From the NCBI RefSeq assembly GCF_022829585.1, contig NZ_JAKSYC010000067.1, positions 39,196 to 103,195 on the forward strand: DNA of 64,000 nucleotides, in the 5' to 3' direction. This stretch comes from Methylobacterium sp. J-026. Lineage in GTDB: Bacteria; Pseudomonadota; Alphaproteobacteria; Rhizobiales; Beijerinckiaceae. Positions 60,990 through 64,000 of the stretch are shown in pieces; within the stretch, counting starts at the first letter, position 1, and the number at the start of each line of letters is the position of its first letter. The position numbers and the translations under genes are program-made. The notes beneath the pieces were generated by a model, which made no database searches, was not told the origin of the DNA, and saw only the letters and a list, made by a program, of their open reading frames with translations.

Positions 60990-62509
60990 ACGCCATCTCC
61001 CCCAACACGGCCGACCGCATCGTCGTGGTCGGCGGCGGCGTCGCCGGCCTGAGCGTCGCCCTGCGCCTCGCGCCCCGCCCGGTGACGCTGGTCACCGCCT
61101 CGCCGCTGGGTCTCGGCACCGCGACCGGCTGGGCGCAGGGCGGCATCGCCGCCGCGGTCGGATCGGACGATGCGCCGGAGCTCCATGCCGCCGACACCGA
61201 AGCGGCCGGCGCCGGGCTGACCGAGCCCGACGTGGCATTGAGGGTTGCCCAGGCGGGCCCCGGGCTGATCGATTGGCTGGTGCGGATCGGGGTCCCGTTC
61301 GACCGATCCGAGGACGGCGCCCTGGCGCTCGGCCTCGAGGCCGCGCATGGCCGCCGCCGCATCGTCCGCTCCGGCGGCGACGCCACCGGGGCCCGGGTCC
61401 TCGAAGCGCTGGTGCGGGCCGTGCTGACCGCGCCGTCGGTCGAGGTGGTCGAGGCCCGCGCCTGTGACCTGCTGCGGGATACGCGCGGCGCGGTGGCCGG
61501 CATCGTCGCCGAGCGCGACGGGGCCCGGTTCCGCATCCCGGCCCGGGCCGTGGTGCTCGCCACCGGCGGCGTCGGCGCCCTCTACGCGGCGACCACGAAC
61601 CCGACCGGCGCCGTCGGCGGCGGGCTGGCCCTCGCCGCCCGGGCGGGCGCCGTGATGCGCGACATGGAGTTCGTGCAGTTCCACCCCACCGCCATCGCGG
61701 CCGGCACCGATCCGATGCCGCTGGCCACCGAGGCCCTGCGCGGCGAGGGCGCGCGGCTCATCGACGAGACCGGCGCCCCCGTGATGGCCGGAATCGCGGG
61801 CGGCGACCTCGCCCCCCGCGACGTGGTTGCCCGGGGCATCTTCCAGGCGCTGCAGCGGGGCCGCCTCGTCTATCTCGACGCCCGCGGAGCCCTCGGCGCC
61901 GCGATGCCGAAGCGCTTCCCCACGGTGGCGGGCCTCTGCGCCGCCGCCGGCATCGACCCGGCCGTGCAGCCGATCCCGGTCCGCCCGGCGGCGCATTATC
62001 ACATGGGCGGCGTGAAGGTGGATGCGTACGGCGCCACCTCGGTGCCGGGCCTCTATGCCTGCGGTGAGGTCTCCTCCACGGGCCTCCACGGCGCCAATCG
62101 CCTCGCCAGCAACTCCCTGCTGGAGGGGCTGGCTTACGCGCGCTTCATCGCCGATGGGTTGGACGCTCCGCCGCCGAACGCGATCGTACCCGAGACCGTC
62201 GCGGCCCGTCCTGGCGCGGACCTTCCGGCGATCCGCACGCTGATGGAGACGCGGGTCGGCGTCGTGCGCGACGCCGCCGGTCTCGAAGGTGCCGTCGCGA
62301 CGCTGGCGCCCCACGCGCGATCCTGTGACGCCGCCCTGGTGGCGCTGCTGATCGCCCGCGGCGCGCTGGAGCGGCGGGAGAGCCGCGGCGCCCATTGGCG
62401 CAGCGATTGTCCCCACACCGCCCCGGCGGCGCATACCGAGACGACGCTCGCAGCGCTCGACGCCGCGTTCCGCGAGACCACGGCCGCCCGGGAGGCGCTG
62501 ACGCCATGA
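60986..62509 (+). CDS. nadB: L-aspartate oxidase
   Basis: A 507-residue FAD enzyme oxidising aspartate to iminoaspartate, the first step of de novo NAD synthesis. The dinucleotide fold is [16 protein letters not shown]; active-site segments are [37 protein letters not shown] and [19 protein letters not shown]. It overlaps nadA and nadC by 4 bases each, so the three genes are coupled. Confidence 0.95.
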   Translation: MNAISPNTADRIVVVGGGVAGLSVALRLAPRPVTLVTASPLGLGTATGWAQGGIAAAVGSDDAPELHAADTEAAGAGLTEPDVALRVAQAGPGLIDWLVRIGVPFDRSEDGALALGLEAAHGRRRIVRSGGDATGARVLEALVRAVLTAPSVEVVEARACDLLRDTRGAVAGIVAERDGARFRIPARAVVLATGGVGALYAATTNPTGAVGGGLALAARAGAVMRDMEFVQFHPTAIAAGTDPMPLATEALRGEGARLIDETGAPVMAGIAGGDLAPRDVVARGIFQALQRGRLVYLDARGALGAAMPKRFPTVAGLCAAAGIDPAVQPIPVRPAAHYHMGGVKVDAYGATSVPGLYACGEVSSTGLHGANRLASNSLLEGLAYARFIADGLDAPPPNAIVPETVAARPGADLPAIRTLMETRVGVVRDAAGLEGAVATLAPHARSCDAALVALLIARGALERRESRGAHWRSDCPHTAPAAHTETTLAALDAAFRETTAAREALTP

Positions 62510-63378
62510 CGCCATCGGTCTTGACGGACGAGATCCTGCCCCTGCCGCGGCTCCTCGTGGAGCCGGTTGTGCGCGCCGCCCTGCTCGAGGATCTCGGTCG
62601 GGCCGGCGACATCACCACCGACGCCATCGTGCCGCCGGGTACGCGGATGCGCGGCGTGATCGCCTCCCGCCAGGACGGGGTGATCTCCGGCACCGATGCC
62701 GCCGCCATCGCCTTCGCGCTGGTCGATCCGGCGGTAACCGTCACGGTGGAGCGCGGCGACGGCGCCCGCGTCGCCCCGGGCGACGTCGTCCTGCGCCTCG
62801 AAGGGCCGGCCCGGGCGATCCTCACCGCCGAGCGCGTGGCGCTCAACCTGCTCTGCCGGATGTCGGGGGTCGCCACGGCCACCCACGGGCTGGTCGAGGC
62901 GGCGCGCCCGCACGGCAAGGCGTCGATCGTCTGCACCCGCAAGACCACCCCAGGCCTGCGTGCCCTGGAGAAGCATGCGGTCCGGGCCGGCGGCGGCTCC
63001 AATCACCGCTTCGGCCTCGACGACGCGGTGCTCATCAAGGACAACCATGTGGCCGTGGCCGGCGGCATCGTGCCGGCGATCGAGCGGGCCCGGGCGCGGG
63101 CCGGTCACCTCGTGAAGATCGAGTGCGAGGTCGACAGCCTGGCGCAGCTGGAGGAAGCCCTCTCGGTCGGGGTCGATGCGGTGCTCCTCGACAATATGGG
63201 TCCGGACCAGCTGACCCGCGCGGTGGCGATGATCGGCGGCCGCGCCCTCTCCGAGGCGTCAGGCCGGATCACGCGGGAGACCGTGGGGGCGGTCGCGGCA
63301 TCCGGCGTCGACCTGATCTCCTGCGGCTGGATCACCCACTCCGCCGCGATCATCGACTTGGGACTCGACGCCGCCTGA
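62506..63378 (+). CDS. nadC: Nicotinate-nucleotide pyrophosphorylase (QPRTase)
   Basis: A 290-residue enzyme that converts quinolinate and PRPP to nicotinate mononucleotide. Motifs include LLEDLGRAGDITTDAI, CTRKTTPGLRALEKHAVRAGG, NHRFGLDDAVLIKDNHV and the IECEVDSLAQLEEAL and VLLDNM strands. The start codon overlaps the nadB stop and has GGAGG upstream. It is the last gene of the nadABC operon. Confidence 0.95.
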   Translation: MTPSVLTDEILPLPRLLVEPVVRAALLEDLGRAGDITTDAIVPPGTRMRGVIASRQDGVISGTDAAAIAFALVDPAVTVTVERGDGARVAPGDVVLRLEGPARAILTAERVALNLLCRMSGVATATHGLVEAARPHGKASIVCTRKTTPGLRALEKHAVRAGGGSNHRFGLDDAVLIKDNHVAVAGGIVPAIERARARAGHLVKIECEVDSLAQLEEALSVGVDAVLLDNMGPDQLTRAVAMIGGRALSEASGRITRETVGAVAASGVDLISCGWITHSAAIIDLGLDAA

Positions 63379-63541
63379 GCGCCGGCCTCCGGCCGCCGTC
63401 GACGTGCGGGTCGCGCCAGCGTCATCACGTTCCGGTTACAGGTCTTCCCCGCGGTCGCTTCGGAGATCCTCCGAGTCTATCGCCGCGCGGAGAGCTTGTT
63501 ACAGTTTCGCTCAACAGAAACGCCACTGACCGGATCTGCCC

Positions 63542-64000
63542 GTGAGCCAAGCCCTCCGAACCGCGGCTGCCCCGGCGGTCAGCCTTCCCGCGGCGCCGGT
63601 GGCGCGCAAGCCGGGTGCGGTTAGGCACGGACCCGGGAGGGCGCTGATCCTCGGTGCCCTGGGCGTCGTCTACGGCGATATCGGGACGAGCCCGCTCTAC
63701 GCGTTCAAGGAGGCGGTGAAGGCGGCCACCGCCGGGGGGGCCTCGGTGCCGGCGGCGGCCACGGGGGCGGTGTCGCTGATCCTGTGGTCGCTGATCCTGA
63801 TCGTGTCGCTGAAATACGCGGTGCTGATCCTGCGGGCCGACAACCGCGGCGAGGGCGGCATCGTGGCCATGCTGGCGCTGCTCGGCGCCCGGCAGGCGCG
63901 GCCGGGGACGTGGAAGGCGCTGCTGCTGGTGGTCGGGCTCGTGGGCGCGGCGCTGCTCTATGGCGACGGGGCGATCACCCCGGCGATCTCGGTGCTGTCG
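63542..64000 (+). CDS. kup: Kup potassium uptake protein, 5' part
   Basis: The frame starts at GTG and runs off the window after 153 codons. After a variable N-terminal tail of about 34 residues come [19 protein letters not shown], the Kup signature, then [25 protein letters not shown] and [19 protein letters not shown]. Kup imports potassium with protons. The GTG start is a judgement; TTG or later codons are possible. Confidence 0.9.
   Translation, partial: MSQALRTAAAPAVSLPAAPVARKPGAVRHGPGRALILGALGVVYGDIGTSPLYAFKEAVKAATAGGASVPAAATGAVSLILWSLILIVSLKYAVLILRADNRGEGGIVAMLALLGARQARPGTWKALLLVVGLVGAALLYGDGAITPAISVLS

Overview
This window is a high-GC chromosomal segment from an alphaproteobacterium, most likely Methylobacterium or a close relative (Methylorubrum). 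The evidence is the tig-clpP-clpX-lon block, a type II glutamine synthetase beside a type I enzyme, an alphaproteobacterial NDUFS4-like complex I subunit, a 29-residue PqqA peptide, and a PQQ-dependent dehydrogenase paired with a c-type cytochrome. The genus is inferred from gene content and protein style; no search was run.

Layout. 1-4.4 kb: small envelope proteins, a periplasmic glycerophosphodiesterase, an EamA exporter and a small hypothetical gene. 4.4-7.2 kb: glnII and glnA diverge from a shared 334-bp control region with a sigma54-like element on the glnII side. 7.2-9.05 kb: an AT-rich insert with a free-standing RNase A-like CdiA-CT type toxin, two immunity-like genes and a frameshifted third copy. 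9.1-14.7 kb: VOC protein, DEDDy exonuclease, DUF985 cupin, glnB, nnr and a multicopper-oxidase-fold protein that has lost most copper ligands. 14.8-21.4 kb: tRNA-Leu, then tig, clpP, clpX and lon. 21.5-27.9 kb: a racemase remnant, tRNA-Val, three separate polysaccharide genes with long AT-richer spacers, a small membrane protein and tRNA-Pro. 28-35.2 kb: complex I accessory subunit, guanine deaminase-like enzyme, spore-photoproduct-lyase-like radical SAM protein, GGDEF-EAL protein, collagen-like protein, UDP-glucuronate epimerase and a MOSC protein. 35.4-38 kb: clpB. 38.2-44.6 kb: a leftward run of IMPase-like, NUDIX, GST, dihaem cytochrome c, PQQ sugar dehydrogenase and a large alpha/beta hydrolase. 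44.9-49.5 kb: a Pcm-like methyltransferase, then an SDR-hydrolase-Baeyer-Villiger monooxygenase operon facing a TetR gene across a perfect 22-bp palindrome. 49.6-53 kb: nucleoside transporter, two tandem pqqA genes with their own promoter and terminator, and mgtE. 53.3-58.8 kb: acyl-CoA synthetase and the aldehyde oxidoreductase genes paoABC. 59-64 kb: aldo/keto reductase, the overlapping nadABC operon behind two copies of a dyad, and the start of kup.

How the genes work together. Nitrogen assimilation (glnII, glnA, glnB), protein quality control (tig, clpPX, lon, clpB) and NAD synthesis (nadABC) form the housekeeping backbone. Periplasmic oxidation (PQQ dehydrogenase, cytochrome c, PaoABC, lone pqqA genes) suits a methylotroph. 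The strongest candidates for new biology are the compact toxin/immunity island behind glnA, the orphan tandem pqqA pair, the ligand-stripped multicopper oxidase and the TetR/BVMO operator.
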